This document shows, piece by piece, positions 13,596 to 22,129 of a stretch of DNA of 64,000 nt. The notes under the pieces are model-generated. The model was not told where the DNA came from, searched no databases, and saw only the letters and a program-made list of their open reading frames with translations. The stretch is from Euprymna scolopes (lineage: Eukaryota; Mollusca; Cephalopoda; Sepiida; Sepiolidae), in the NCBI GenBank assembly GCA_024364805.1, contig CM044501.1, forward strand, positions 45,312,357 to 45,376,356, in the 5' to 3' direction. A program made the position numbers and the translations under genes. The stretch's first letter is position 1. The number at the start of each line of letters is the position of its first letter.

Positions 13596-13693
13596 GAATA
13601 CATATTTAAAGTCAAGGTATCGAGCGGTGATTTTTTAGCAATGAGATTATATATCTCGACTATGTGTGACCCAACCACATGTGATGGTCGAAA
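13596..13693 (+). repeat. second copy of a 98-bp gypsy RT segment
   Basis: Positions 11337-11434 and 13596-13693 are 98-bp direct repeats differing at a handful of bases. Both begin gaatacatatttaaagtcaa and end gatggtcgaaa. In the first copy this encodes the RT segment after the catalytic box, so the second copy is a duplicated scrap 2.26 kb downstream. Confidence 0.85.
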
Positions 13694-14785
13694 CAAATGT
13701 CAAAATTTTACATCGAATTTCTCCTTGGTCTATGTCAACATGAGTTATTATTGAATTGCACAACCGTCTCTATATCTTGACTCAGCTTCAAAAATGTTTA
13801 CATAATGATAAAAAATATATTTAAAGTATTATTGTTGTTGTTGTTTTGTAAGAGGTTCCTATAAAGGGAGAAAAATGAAACGTGATATATCAAAGAACAA
13901 GTGTCTTACTAAAATATCCGTTAGAAACAAACGAAGAAAAACCTGTGTTAAAATGTATTATACTGTATCCTTTTGTTTTCCTTTTCCTCTCGGAGCGATT
14001 CTTAAAAATCAATTCAAATTATACATATTATATAATCGTTCTTATTTATTAATCGCACTTAAAAAATAGTACATTTCCATTCGGAAATGTAGGAATATAT
14101 TAAATAAAGAGCTGAGTTGTCCTTTATGTCCGTTTCACATCTTTCACAAATCTTTAATCGCGTCCTTAATTGTCCTCACGATGAATCGGCGAAAACCTTG
14201 AGATCTTGTTGATTATACCTTCTGCTAATATTCATACTTGTAGTGACTTCATACTGCAGAATAATGCCTTCAAAAAGCGACTTGCATACTCCATGTCGAC
14301 GTACATTTTGAACAACCTCTTGCCAGGCTCAGTACACATTAACTATTCTATCTCTTTTCGGGACTTCCAATCAAATCTAATTTCTTTTCTTTGATACTTA
14401 ATTGATGATCGTTGGAGTAGCTTAAGTTATTTCATATTTGAAATTCCACTGCATCCTACTTCCAAAAAGAATTTTCCCTGCTTCGGATCATAAGTATGTG
14501 ATTGGGCAATTCTTTTTATTTCTACCTTCTAAAAGGTTCAACAGTAACCAAACAGCCAGCTATGGAATACTACTTAGTATACCGCTTGTATAAACTATTA
14601 TTTCAATTACTAGCAACAGAACAAACGGTTTGAAACTAAAATTGCCTTTTAAACTACCCGCAAATAGGTTAGAAGAAACGGCTAAACAGTTAAATCTAAA
14701 GTTTTTGATTGAGGCTTACTTCTTAAGGGTTTGCGCGAATAGTAAACACGGTACTGACGTAAGAGTTCAATTCCAACCATTATTA
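13694..14785. other. AT-rich DNA without a clear gene
   Basis: Apart from the possible LINE scrap at 14206-14394, nothing recognisable was seen on either strand. Confidence 0.5.
14206..14394 (+). pseudogene. possible LINE ORF2 C-terminal scrap
   Basis: A 62-codon frame ends NNLLPGSVHINYSISFRDFQ, then SNLISFL and a stop. The pattern L-P-x-S-V...S-x-x-x-F-(K/Q)-S-x-L-x-x-F-L followed by a stop resembles the C-terminus of CR1/jockey-type LINE proteins. The frame is AT-rich and short, and I could not confirm upstream RT motifs, so chance similarity is possible. Confidence 0.3.
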
Positions 14786-14908
14786 ATGGATGAGAGAATA
14801 TAATACGTGACTTTCTCAGAGAATGACACATGTGACATCCTCAGAGAATTTAACACGTGACTTCCTCGGGGAATGTAACACATAACTTCTTCAAAGAATG
14901 TAACACGT
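14786..14908. repeat. 25-bp minisatellite, about 5 units
   Basis: Units of the form gagaatgtaacacgtgactt plus cctca repeat about five times with substitutions. The E-box-like CACGTG recurs in several units. Confidence 0.8.
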
Positions 14909-14985
14909 TTTACAAAAAACTTTGATTCAAGTTTCATTCGTTGCAATAAAGGCCAAAATATTCTCCTATAAGCTCTATGCTCCTA

Positions 14986-15422
14986 TATATCAAAATATAG
15001 TAGGCAAAACATCAGGAACAAAAATAGGAAATAGTCAGTTTAGCCCTGCACCGCCCACTTCTAGAAGAGAGGGATTTCTTGACTGAAATAGAGAAAGAAG
15101 GAGACGAAAACAAACAAATAAAAAAGGCAGAAGAAAACTCGCTTCTCGCAGATACGTGGTTCGTTACAAAGAACAATATAACCGCCAGAACCACCTACAC
15201 ACAATCTGCAGGACAATGCCTGACTGCTTTCCAGCGTCCTGCCTTATATATTTGCATAATCGCGCGAGAACAGACGCAATTCTGCGAGAATTGCATGAGG
15301 TCAACCCCAATAAAAACCCATGGACGCCATCTTGGAACTCTCTCCTCTCATCCCGCAACACAGACGTATCCGAGGTAAGCTCTTTATATCCCCTCATTTC
15401 GGTTATTGCTAATTCTGCTACA
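14986..15422 (-). mobile_element. element A, 3' LTR
   Basis: On the minus strand it begins TGTAGCAGAATTAGC (at 15422) and ends TTTTGATATA (at 14986). It matches the 5' LTR at 22825-23270, whose end reads TTTTGCTACA. An octamer ATGCAAAT (15257-15250) abuts a TATA box TATATAAGG (15250-15242). AAGATGGCGTCC lies at 15333-15322. It is a Ty3/gypsy-type LTR with TG...(C/T)A ends. No matching target duplication is visible outside the two LTRs. Confidence 0.85.
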
Positions 15423-15455
15423 CTTCCCCCTGATCTCATGATCACAAACAGGGCA
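15420..15455 (-). promoter_or_regulatory. element A polypurine tract inside the coding end of pol
   Basis: The minus strand here encodes CPVCDHEIRGKC. The codons for I-R-G-K (ATCAGGGGGAAG) are the polypurine tract that primes plus-strand DNA synthesis. The following TGT is both a Cys codon and the first three bases of the LTR. The same arrangement occurs in element B (16310-16345) and, up to the last Cys, in element C (45571-45600). Confidence 0.75.
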
Positions 15456-15986
15456 GGGGAGCGCAGTCAGGTACTTCCTCTTTGCCATCTTCCTCATTAC
15501 CACCGTTATTGCCACCAGTCTGTTCCATAGGCGGTGTTTCACAATCAGAGCAGGGGGACAGTATCCATCTTTGTCGGGTACTCCTTCGTAAAGGCAGACG
15601 ATTGGTCCCTCTTCCGCTTCTCCAGTATGTGCATTATATGACTCAAAATTCTCTCCGTCGTCCTGCATCATACTCTTTGTCCTTTCAGAAGGCATCGTAC
15701 TGTCTGAGTCTTCCTATTCCACCGATGTAACAACATAATGGCGAGGGCGCAGATCCTTCAGGTGGCGAGGCACACCGTCCACCAAAATCGATTGAGGGCT
15801 GATTACCTTGGTCAATTCACCCTTGTCGAACCTCATGGTACATCGATTTTGCGGTCTTTTGACCCACACGCTATCTCCAACCTGGTAAGAGCTGTTCTTG
15901 CGACCTGGGTACGTAGTTGCGAGATTGGTCTCCTTTACCCCTTCGTATTGATAAATCCTGTTGGCAGGCGTAGTGAAGGGAGATGA
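15420..15986 (-). pseudogene. element A integrase C-terminus and tail
   Basis: The segment lies left of the element B insertion. The minus strand reads PFTTPANRIYQYEGVKETN, then SYQVGDSVWVKRPQNRCTMR, FDKGELTKVISPQSILVDGV and PRHLKDLRPRHYV. This is the integrase C-terminal region, a small beta-barrel-like DNA-binding domain in this clade. An in-frame TAG sits just after VVTSVE. The frame then continues through an acidic stretch (EDSDS, DDGE) and a basic stretch (MRKMAKRKY) to CPVCDHEIRGKC. The upstream half of the integrase resumes at 20111. Element A integrase is therefore split by B and also carries one stop. Confidence 0.8.
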
Positions 15987-16312
15987 TGTATCAAATTCCA
16001 CTTCAATCGTCACCAACGCTCGCAATGATAACACAATAACCTCGTGACTGTAAACGACACTGTCCCTTCCTCTCACTCAAGCTTGCTTTTTATGCAGTTT
16101 TTCACCCTGCTTCATTTGCATGTGTGTCCTCTGTTTTCTCGTGATCTCGCGATCTCGCGAGACCACAGTTTATAAAACACCAGGCGCCATCTTTTTTTCT
16201 TTTTCCCACCCAACACTTGTCTGCGACAAGTCCACCCCTCCTCCGTCATACCACCGCTCGCACGCACATTCACACAAATACATGGACGCTTGCTACTCTG
16301 GTGAGTATTACA
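15987..16312 (-). mobile_element. element B, 3' LTR
   Basis: On the minus strand it starts TGTAATACTCACC (16312) and ends GATACA (15987). It pairs with the 5' LTR at 19777-20110. It contains AAGATGGCGCC (16193-16183), the palindrome TCTCGCGAGA (16162-16153), the octamer ATGCAAAT (16121-16114) and a TATA-like ATAAAAAG (about 16093-16086). The flanking GATGA (15982-15986) is one half of a 5-bp target duplication; the other half is GATGT at 20111-20115. Confidence 0.9.
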
Positions 16313-17512
16313 CTTTCCCCTTATCTGATGATCACACAGAGTGCACTGAAGGGTTGGTCTCCTAGTCCGCTTCCTTCTGCGAAAGGGGCACATTCATAGG
16401 TCCTGGTTCTCATTCTGGTTCTGGTTCTGATTCAGATTCAGATTCAGGTTCAGGTTCTGATTCAGATTCTGGTTCAGATTCAGATTCTAGTTCTGGTTTC
16501 GGGTCTGGTTCTGATTCTGTTCCCGCCGCGTCAGATGAACTATAGTCATCACTCTCTGGTTTGTTGATTTCGTTCATCAGTTGAGGATTCATTGTTGATT
16601 TCGTTCATCAGTTGAGGATTCATTGCTCTCCTCTGTAGTTGTATTATGCACCTCAGAAACCGGGGGATAATCGCGCACATTGCGCGGGGTTCCGTCAACT
16701 AGGACCAACTGCTGGCCGATTACTCCAGAGATTCGTCCTCGCTTGAATTTGGTGGTGCACCTGTTTCCAGGTGGTCTCACCCAAACTGGATCCCCTACCT
16801 CATATTTGGAATGTCTTTTCTGGTTGACTGGCTGTGCAGCATCAATTCCCTTTAGTCTAACACGATATGTGTATATGGCATTGGCCGGCGCTGTTGTAGG
16901 TAATTTCCCATCCTTTGGCGTGACTTTATATCAATACGTGGCCTCCTTAATGGTACATTGCTTTCTGGCAGCAATTCTCTTAATGGCACATGAGCGCATC
17001 GCAGCCGTAGTCGGACGCTCCATTTATATAACAGCTGCCGAACTTGTTGGCTGCAAAAAGCAGCATCGTTATCCGTCAAGATCTCTTCCGGCGCACCCCG
17101 CTCAAAACAGATGGATGACAAGATGCGAACAACACTTGCCGAGTCCTGTATAATCATGTGTCGCCATACTGCAAAACGTGTGGGTTCACAATCGATAAGA
17201 GTTAGAAAGGGTTTACCACTGTAATGGGTAATGTCCATCGCCACCCTCTACGACATCTTCTTGACGTCCAATCGTCCTTTTCACCATTGCTCTGGTGCAG
17301 GACTAAGACGCCTCATGGTGCCTGACAATCTGCCTGACATCTGCCTTACATCTACCTTTGTCACTGCTGGGTCCACACGCCTCGCAAAAATACACTGTTC
17401 TTTTGACGCCTGGATGTCCGCTTTGTGCATGAATCCTCTGTATTTGGCATGGGCTAATCGTGCTAATTGCAACTGCGCAAGATCGAGCAATGTGCTCCAC
17501 ACCCATCTTCAC
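16310..17512 (-). pseudogene. element B integrase with acidic tail
   Basis: From 17512 the minus strand reads an HHCC-type zinc-binding start (IHAQSGHPGVKRTVYFCEA). The core AMDITHYSGKPFLTLIDCEP and ILTDNDAAFCSQQ carries the first two Asp of the D,D,E triad. At about 16989 the frame jumps from LRLRCAH to IKRIAARKQCTIKEA-type sequence: the segment GNGIAER with the catalytic Glu is missing compared with elements A and C. The C-terminus reads VRPPGNRCTTKFKRGRISGV and VLVDGTPRNVRDYPP. The tail is a low-complexity (S/P)E repeat (SESEPESESEPEPESES), then RRRKRTRRP and CTLCDHQIRGKC at the 3' LTR. A direct duplication of about 33 bp lies at 16557-16625. Integration would be abolished. Confidence 0.85.
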
Positions 17513-18850
17513 GGCTCCATACCATCTGTGAGGTACACGGGTAAGTTGGTCAGCACTATTACAATGTAATGTTACCAGCGTTACCCCCCCCCCACTGATA
17601 ATCCATACTCAGAGACCAGAATCTTCAGCATGTTTAGCCTTCGCCGGATCAACATCTCGCTGGCTGCCTTAGTGCAGATTCTTGTCCGTCCTGAAAGCGT
17701 GTCAGACACCCAGTGGTAGATGCAGAGAGAATTCGTGTACACGTGCAGTTTCTTCAATTGCCATTGCAATGCGAGATTTATTCCCTTTACAACAGCGTCC
17801 AGCTGTGCTAAGTTGATGTGCTGAGCATCACTCAAAGGTCGCAGCCAACATGAGCCTTCAAACACATTCCCTCCTTGCTCTAATGCGACTCCCAATGCCA
17901 ATAAACTAGCGTCGACCCACACATTTATGTGGTCTGCATCAACACACCATTTTCCACGGGCAGGGTCCTCCTTGTTTACTCTCCCCAGGGTTTCAGTTAC
18001 CGTCGGAGTCAGAAGAGCATCATCAAGCACATCGTCCCAACCTGTGGTTACCAAATTCGCTCTGCGTTTGATGACACCCACAGCTACACAGAGCCAGCCA
18101 CAGGCTGGTAAGTGTCCAACAAGTTTTCTACACCAGGAAAAAACGGTCCGCCTCGTAACAACGTCAGGGATGCCTGGAATCCCACTGCCACGCCTCCATC
18201 GTAGGATGCTGTCTTCCTCACTGACGTCTAATCCCAATACGCACGCTCCATCCCTCAGACGTTTAGGATTCTTGCACTGCAGACCAAACTGAGTCAATTT
18301 TTCCCTGACACACGATGCAGATTTTATGTCCTCATTGATGTAGACATCGTCAATGTAGGCTGATGTTGCGTCCTCAATGGTCTTTTCTTGAGACAACACG
18401 GCATTCATATTGGTCTTCATGATCTGCGGTGCCACGTTCAGACCAAAGCCGTCGTGTTAGACAGTACCTCTGACCCCGAAACCACACTGTCTGGAACGGC
18501 CACAGCGTCTCATCTACTCACATCTGCAAATAGGCCTTCCGCAGGTCTAATATTGATACATTGGAGCACTTCTGGCGTTATTCCCTCAGTTTGCTGGCGC
18601 ACACGCCAGCATCAGCAGTGTAAGCCTCGATGTACTGGTTGAGCTCACGATAATCCAGCACTGGTCTTACTTTTGACTTGTTATGCTGGATAACCGCCAT
18701 TAAGGGTACCAGACGCTTGGGCGGACCAAGCTTCTCGGAGTAGGGGATCAGCCATCCATCTCAGATCCATGCCTCAAGCTCTTGCTCGTACTCATCACGA
18801 GCCTCATCAGGTATAGGGTATTCTGCGATGCGATTCTTTAATTCGGTTGG
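17513..18850 (-). pseudogene. element B reverse transcriptase and RNase H
   Basis: The best frame (18435-17581, 284 codons) reads SAYIDDVYINEDI, where YIDD (18357-18346) is the RT catalytic box. A thumb and connection region follows (LTQFGLQCKNPKRLRDGACV, LGLDVSE). RNase H is VWVDASLLALGVALEQ, CWLRPLSDAQHINLAQLDAV, VYTNSLCIYHWVSDTLSGR and MLIRRRLNMLK. Compared with element C, the second acidic residue is changed (AELDA to AQLDA) and the third is Asn (TDS to TNS), so RNase H activity is probably lost. Upstream (18436-18850) RT motifs A and B survive only across frameshifts. Confidence 0.85.
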
Positions 18851-18856
18851 TGCCCT

Positions 18857-19290
18857 TTACTCAGACACCTTCCATGACGCATTCCAGACCTGCTGGCTAT
18901 AGTCATAGCTCACCTTAAAGTCAGGGCGATCGATGTGGATTGCAGCACACACCGGGTTTTTTAAAAAGCGCACGTTCCAGTCGCTTTCGATGATCACTCC
19001 CCCCAGTACCTTGATAGCATCGTAGCCCAGCAGTACGTCGAACCCCAGCAAATCCCCTCGCGTCATCAACACATTAATTTCTGCGGCCACACCAGAGTCT
19101 GTGTGAACCTCCACGGTTCCAGCTCCACAGCATGCTTGTGTCTCGCTGCCTATTCTGCTGACTTTAATGTTCCTTTTATTCCAGGTCCGACACAATCTGG
19201 CACTCATGATGGTATGTTACCAGCCGGAGTCAAAAAAAGCCGAGCAGGGCACTCGGTTTACGTACACATTTATCGTAGGTTGCGCGTCAC
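18857..19290 (-). pseudogene. element B retropepsin
   Basis: The minus strand reads VPCSAFFDSGW (catalytic D-S-G), then across a stop IMSARLCRTWNKRNIKVSRI, GAGTVEVHTDSGVAAEINVL, and LLGFDVLLGYDAIKVLGGVI. The last is the second retropepsin signature, a hydrophobic-hydrophobic-G-x-D strand. It aligns with the protease of element A (LDLLLGIDAIKALGGVVVEL). This aspartic protease would cleave Gag-Pol as a dimer. The D-S-G box is separated from the rest by one stop codon. Confidence 0.75.
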
Positions 19291-19319
19291 TTTGATCTTG
19301 TCTTGGCGCTGACATCCTG

Positions 19320-19750
19320 CCCCTTGACGCGTTTTAGAGGCTCTCAACAATTGCTTAACACGGGTGGGAAGACCGTCCACAAATGCATATGCCAATGTCC
19401 TCTCCATTGCCGAATAGCACAACAAGTTTCTTCAATTCCGCAAAGAACACATCCACGGTTTCTCTCGGCATGAGCTTCCTGGGGGCGAATCTTTCATAAG
19501 CCATGCAAGGATCCATTGCAAATGCCTTGTACAGTGCATTTTTTATAGCTGTCACATCAGGCTTCTCGGTGTCACTAAGTTGCGGATACACATTCAGAGC
19601 ACCCCCAGCCAATCTCAGGGGAATCACAGTGTGCACTCTCTTTACCTCACAAAGATTGCAGGTCAACTCGACCCGCTCAACCCAGTCAATGACAGATGTG
19701 GACCCATCAAACTCTGGAATCAGTTTCAGATCAAACTTTGAGTTGGTCAT
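19320..19750 (-). pseudogene. element B gag, truncated
   Basis: The start ATG (19750) gives MTNSKFDLKLIPEFDGSTSV, IDWVERVELTCNLCEVKRVH, PLRLAGGALNVYPQLSD and LMPRETVDVFFAELKKLVVL. It aligns with the capsid region of element A gag (KPFSGEGDVVAWLKKVRLVA, LPLYLEGDALAFYMEM). After a frameshift it reads AYAFVDGLPTRVKQLLRAS and then joins protease sequence. No CCHC zinc knuckle remains, so the nucleocapsid part is deleted. The ATG lies only 26 nt after the LTR end. Confidence 0.8.
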
Positions 19751-19776
19751 TTTTAACAGCAATAGCCAGAATAGCT

Positions 19777-20110
19777 TGTAACGAATTCAACTTCAATCGT
19801 CACCAACGCTCGCAATAGTAACACAATAACCTCGTGACTGTAAACGACACTGTCCCTTCCTCTCACTCAAGCTTGCTTTTTATGCAGTTTTTCACCCTGT
19901 CTCATTTGCATATGTGGCCTCTATTTTCTCGTGATCTCGCGATCTCGCAAGATCACAGTTTATAAATCACCAGGCGCCATCTTCTTTTCTCTTCTCCCAC
20001 CCAACACTTCCCTGCGGCAAGTCCACCCCTCCTCCATCACGCCACCACTCGCACGCACATCCACACAATGCAAAAATACACGGACGCCTGCTACTCTGGT
20101 TAGTATTACA
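19777..20110 (-). mobile_element. element B, 5' LTR
   Basis: It starts TGTAATACTAACC (20110) and ends CGTTACA (19777). It matches the 3' LTR at 15987-16312 over nearly its whole length. It includes AAGATGGCGCC (19983-19973) and a decayed TCTTGCGAGA version of the CG palindrome. The base sequence after it is AGCTATTCTGGC, the presumed primer-binding position. Confidence 0.9.
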
Positions 20111-20668
20111 GATGTGTCGTTTCTTGGCGTGATGTAGTAGACAGCCTCCTGTATGGGACAGCGCATTCTAGCCGCTATTCATTTCACTGTATTGTGACAT
20201 CGCTCCGCTATGCCATTCCTGGCTGGAGCGTATGCACAACGGAATCGCAAGCGAACTCCCCATTTATACACAAATGCTTGGAACGCGTTGCTGCAGAAAG
20301 CCGTGTTATTGTCTAAAAGGATTTCATGCAGCAAGCTACGCTCGAGGAACACTGCCTTCAACTGATGAGTCATGCTTGCCGAGTCCTGCCTTGCTAATTT
20401 CCTCCAAATGGAGNNNNNNNNNNNNNNNNNNNNNNNNNNNNNNNNNNNNNNNNNNNNNNNNNNNNNNNNNCTTGACCGGCGCTGGGTCAATGGACTGACA
20501 TTCCTCACATATCAGTATAACCATTTTAACAGTTGCTTTCGTCATGGTTGGGCAACTTCTCCTGACAAAGTAGGTTGTGCATCGCACCCCCAGATGTCCA
20601 CTACCTTTGTGAATAGCCATTATTTGACTCTCATCCAGCACGTCTATTTGAATCGCGCCTATCACCGG
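20111..20668 (-). pseudogene. element A integrase, N-terminal and core part
   Basis: From 20668 the minus strand reads AIQIDVLDESQIMAIHKGSG, HLGVRCTTYFVRR and ICEECQSIDPAPVK, the HHCC zinc-binding domain. After an assembly gap it reads IWRKLARQDSAS, ILLDNNTAFCSNAF (second catalytic Asp) and CAYAPARNGIAERCHNTVK, with the catalytic Glu in GIAER. It ends RCPIQEAVYYITPRNDTS at the exact point where element B is inserted and resumes as PFTTPANR at 15981. The first catalytic Asp (MDITH in relatives) falls in or beside the gap. Confidence 0.8.
20414..20470. other. assembly gap (57 N)
   Basis: The gap lies inside the element A integrase between SIDPAPVK and the IWRKL region. Relatives need about 40 codons here, but the gap equals 19, so its size is probably not accurate or the copy is deleted. 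Confidence 0.9.
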
Positions 20669-21526
20669 GTCAAGCCCGTTTTTTCTTTTTCATTGCCTCA
20701 AACCACCGATGTGGTACTCGTGTCAATCGGTAAGCGATGTTTCGTGCTGATGGAACCAGCGTCACGTCCAGCTTCTGAGGTCTCGAACATCTTACGATGC
20801 AGTACGGCATCCCTCGCTTCATCATCCCAGCCCTTTGTTACCGAACTTACTATCCTTCTGAGTATTCCACAAGCCACACGAAGCCAACCGCACACCGGAA
20901 AGTACCCGACAAGTAAATGACACAGGGAGAACATTGTTCATCGCGTAACAATGCTGGGAGCCTCTGGAATTACATTTCCTCGTTTCCACCGCAGTTCTCT
21001 GCATTCCATCCTGACCGCCAATCCCAGCACCCGTGCGCCATCCTTCAACCGCTCCGGGTTCTTGCACTCCAACCCGAACTGCACTAGGTGTTCTCTTACA
21101 TGGGTCGCGGGCATCACGTCGTCATTGACAAAAATGTCATCAATGTAAACAGATGCTGCACGGCTTACAACTGGGATAATACTTTACTGACAATCGCTCT
21201 CATTATCAGGGGAGCCACATTCAAACCGAACCTTAGATGGGTCAGACAGTATTTTTCCCGTGGATTTCCACAGTCTGATATGGCAACAGTGTCTCGTGGA
21301 TCTGTACTTGTAGGTATGCTCTCCTGAGATCCAGTAGAGACACGTTAGCACCTTTTTGTCTCCATTCGCGCATCTTAACCGCACAAACATCTGCGTTGGC
21401 CGTAAACGCGTCTACATAATGATTTAGCTCCCGGTAGTCCATCACCGGGCGCACTTTGGCTTTTTTCTGATGTATCACAGCCATCAGGGGAATTAGGCCT
21501 TTGGGTGGTCCCAATTTATCCTCTGG
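20669..21526 (-). pseudogene. element A reverse transcriptase; RNase H largely missing
   Basis: The minus strand reads PPKGLIPLMAVIHQKKAKVR, PVMDYRELNHYVDAFTAN, and LLDLRRAYLQVQI (motif A). After frameshifts it reads FGLNVAPLIM (motif B) and VYIDDIFVNDDV (motif C, YIDD at 21147-21136), then LVQFGLECKNPERLKDGARV and SSVTKGWDDEARDAVLH. Where element B has its RNase H (VDAS, HINLA, LIRRRL), element A goes almost directly to HRW/KKNGLDPVIGAIQID before integrase. A large deletion of the RNase H core is the simplest reading. A TAA at 21527-21529 separates this part from the protease in the same frame. Confidence 0.8.
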
Positions 21527-22122
21527 TTACGGCACGAGCCAACCATTATCTATCCAGGTGCGGAACTCCAGCGTGTGTTCTTCACGGTTATCTGCTGGCA
21601 CTGGGTATTCTGACAATCGATTGTGTAGCCTTTCAGGGGGGTGGTTCTTAGACCTCTTCCACGATGTGGTCCACGTTCGGTTTTGATGGTCAAAGGTGGC
21701 AGTAAAATCCGGTTCATTAATAGAAATGGGTGCGCATTTAATATTTTTCCTGCCACCCAGCCGCACTGATCCTGTAAGTTCGACAACAACACCTCCCAGA
21801 GCTTTTATGGCGTCGATTCCTAAAAGTAAGTCCAACCCCCGCGGTTTGCCACACACCACCAACACATCGATTCTAACAGACACATCTTCATAAGGGGATA
21901 CAGAGACCGCTCCAACACTGCAGCACGCATGGGATATTCCACCAAACGTTTCGATATTCACGTTCGTTTTTCTCAAAGACCACCACCGCTCTGCATGTAA
22001 AATCGTCCTAGAGCATCTTGTATCAATAAGCGCCAAACATCGCGTCCTATCAGCATGGATGCCTGTCACCGGAGCATCTTGGTGGGGAAGGAGACTGGTG
22101 CTTATGCGTCCTCCCCTTGCTC
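21527..22122 (-). pseudogene. element A retropepsin (start of pol)
   Basis: In the -1 frame relative to gag, opened by the slip site at 22129-22123, the strand reads DAPVTGIHADRTRCLALIDT, then RCSRTILH. The catalytic box is D-T-R where D-T-G is required, so the enzyme is probably dead. The second signature LDLLLGIDAIKALGGV is intact. The linker to RT is FDHQNRTWTTSWKRSKN and TWIDNGWLVP, ending at a TAA. Apart from that stop and the G-to-R change this region is well preserved. Confidence 0.85.
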
Positions 22123-22129
22123 GTTTCCC
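22084..22129 (-). promoter_or_regulatory. -1 ribosomal frameshift signal between gag and pol
   Basis: The minus strand has GGGAAAC at 22129-22123, read in the gag frame as G-GGA-AAC, a canonical X-XXY-YYZ heptamer. Six nucleotides later GGGGA/GGA (22116-22109) can pair with TCC/TCCCC (22092-22084), with one bulge and a loop of about 16 nt. After a -1 slip the frame is open through the protease; the gag frame stops 18 nt after the heptamer (TAA 22104-22102). Confidence 0.8.

Noticed and set aside
15156-15530. 124-codon plus-strand frame across the element A LTR
   Set aside because: It lies antisense to the LTR, polypurine tract and pol tail, and has no motif.
16680-17153. 157-codon plus-strand frame
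   Set aside because: It is antisense to the element B integrase, which shows catalytic and C-terminal motifs on the minus strand.
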